Source: Haplosporangium gracile
Taxonomy: Eukaryota; Mortierellomycota; Mortierellomycetes; Mortierellales; Mortierellaceae
Assembly (NCBI GenBank): GCA_015499985.1
Contig: JAAAUF010000852.1
Span: 1 to 18,059 of the forward strand
Length of the DNA: 18,059 nt
Reading direction: 5' to 3'
Positions 16,921-18,059 of the stretch are shown here, one piece after another. Position 1 is the stretch's first letter; every line of letters starts with the position of its first letter. A program made the position numbers and the translations under genes. A model generated the notes under the pieces. That model had not been told where the DNA came from and searched no databases. It saw only the letters and a program-made list of their open reading frames with translations.

Positions 16921-18046
16921 ATGAGTTCACCAACCAAACCAACAACAACAACGTCCTCTGGGGAAGCAATCATTACCGAGGATAATAATCGGCTCTCAGC
17001 CTACATTCCAGTCTCGACACTTGCCATGAGTTTTGAGAACCCTTCCTCTACCAGCCTCACCCTCCCCGCAGACCTCGTAACACCACATCATCACCCTCAC
17101 ACTGCACGTCCTCGATCAACAAGAGCAGCCTCGGTTACTTCTGAAAAACAAGGACTCGACGATACTCTTAGCAATGCTACCCATAGCAACATCACCCATG
17201 TCGGCGAAGGTAACTATGAAGAGTATGACCGCAAGTCTGTCAAGAACGGTGGCAGTGGTGGTTCCAAGATCGAGGGTACTCATGATTCGGCTATTACGCA
17301 CAAGACAGAAGAGAGCCTCGAAAACGCCGTGCTCGACAACTCGGATAATGCGTCGATCATTGACGGTCGGATAGTTAACTATCCCGAGGGCGGCTTTGGC
17401 TGGTTGGTCGTCCTCTCCTCGTTCATTGTCAACTTTTGGGCCTTCGGACCCAATATCACCTTTGGTGTCTACCAGGCTCACTTCATCCAAAACAATATCT
17501 TCCCCGGTGCGCTCGCCACAGACATCTCGTGGGTCGGCAGTATCGGTACTGCGGCCATGTTTATCCCAGGTCCTTTTGTCGCCCCCCTGACCCGTCTCTT
17601 GGGTCTCAAGGCCGTCGTCGCCATTGGTATCCTCCTCTCATCCCTCGGTTTGATCCTCGCCAGTTTCTTCACTCAACTCTGGCACCTCTATGTCACCCAA
17701 GGGTTTCTGTTCGGTGTTGGCGGTGGTCTGGTCTTCTTCTCGACCATCTCTGTCACGGCTCAGTACTTTGAGAAGCGTCGTGGGTTGGCTAATGGTCTTG
17801 CGGTTGCTGGTTCTGGTATTGGAGGCCTCTCGTTGGCGCCCTTGACGAGATACTTGATTGCTCAGGTTGGCATCCGTTGGTGCCAGAGGATTATGGGTTT
17901 TGCTGCCTTGGGGTTCATGTCTGCTGTATTTGCGTTCATTCGTCCTCGTGTTCAAGTTGTTAAGAAGGGCCCTATCTTTGATCTGTCGCTCATCCGAGTC
18001 CCCGGATTCATGTACCTCATGGCCACCGCCTTTGTCGTTACCTTTG
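16921..18046 (+). CDS. Monocarboxylate-transporter-like MFS permease, exon 1
   Basis: An open frame from the ATG at 16921 (AAACATG, A at -3) encodes 375 residues plus one base before a GTAAG donor at 18047; the frame is also open to the window end. A hydrophilic N-terminal tail of about 153 residues, rich in Ser, Thr, Asn and Asp, precedes PEGGFGWLVV (155-164). This is the conserved Asp/Glu-Gly-Gly-aromatic-Gly-Trp entry to helix 1 of the monocarboxylate porter (MCT/Mch-type) family. About six helices follow, near 159-182, 203-222, 230-250, 253-277, 286-310 and 322-341, with a seventh starting near 360. The segment RRGLANGLAVAGSGIGG (286-302) is typical of the family's helix 4-5 region. Such proteins move monocarboxylates or related small molecules across the plasma membrane; in fungi many have unknown substrates. 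The C-terminal half lies beyond the window. Confidence 0.88.
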
Positions 18047-18052
18047 GTAAGC
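18047..18052 (+). other. 5' splice donor (GTAAGC) of the transporter gene
   Basis: GGTAAGC follows the well-conserved reading frame, and the downstream in-frame reading turns to Lys followed by poly-Pro from a run of C, unlike a membrane helix. An intron of phase 1 is therefore likely. Branch point and acceptor lie outside the window. Confidence 0.65.
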
Positions 18053-18059
18053 CCCCCCC

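Noticed and set aside
16543..16985. Plus-strand ORFs rich in Phe, Ser, Pro and Leu upstream of the transporter
   Set aside because: They are translations of pyrimidine tracts and CACT repeats, overlap the transporter start out of frame, and show no domain pattern.
18052..18059. Poly-Pro continuation of the transporter reading frame
   Set aside because: It follows a good GTAAG donor and comes from a C run at the window edge, so it is more likely intron or an edge artefact than protein.

Overview
The window looks like nuclear DNA of a filamentous fungus, most likely an early-diverging lineage such as Mortierellaceae; that placement is inference. The grounds are widely spaced genes, pyrimidine-rich leaders, ATGs with a purine at -3, a GTAAG splice donor, many microsatellites, and a family of single-exon kelch (galactose-oxidase-type propeller) proteins with one membrane span.

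Layout. Five genes or gene remnants lie head-to-tail on the minus strand across the first 13.1 kb. From their promoter-proximal end they are: a broken kelch gene (11559-13081), three intact kelch receptors-to-be of 576, 708 and 692 aa (8365-10095, 5228-7354, 2303-4381), and a small membrane protein with almost no ectodomain whose 3' end lies outside the window (1-970). About 3.8 kb without a recognisable gene follows (13082-16920). A plus-strand gene then starts at 16921: the first exon of a monocarboxylate-transporter-like MFS permease, ending at a splice donor at 18047. The genes at both window edges are open to the edge.

The kelch proteins share one plan: signal peptide, about 350-residue propeller ectodomain with HGG, R-x-GHCM and FGG signatures and a membrane-proximal NL-x(4)-WQS block, Ser/Thr/Pro-rich stalk, one membrane span followed by basic residues, and a long low-complexity cytoplasmic tail. 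Ectodomains align easily. Tails are mostly unrelated apart from short motifs shared between pairs. This fits a tandemly duplicated family of cell-surface proteins with varied intracellular ends; ligand and output are unknown.

The 11559-13081 copy is clearly dead as a conventional gene: three conserved Trp codons are TAG, the frame shifts three times, the start ATG is missing and the first HGG motif is changed to RGD. No evidence links the transporter to the array beyond proximity.
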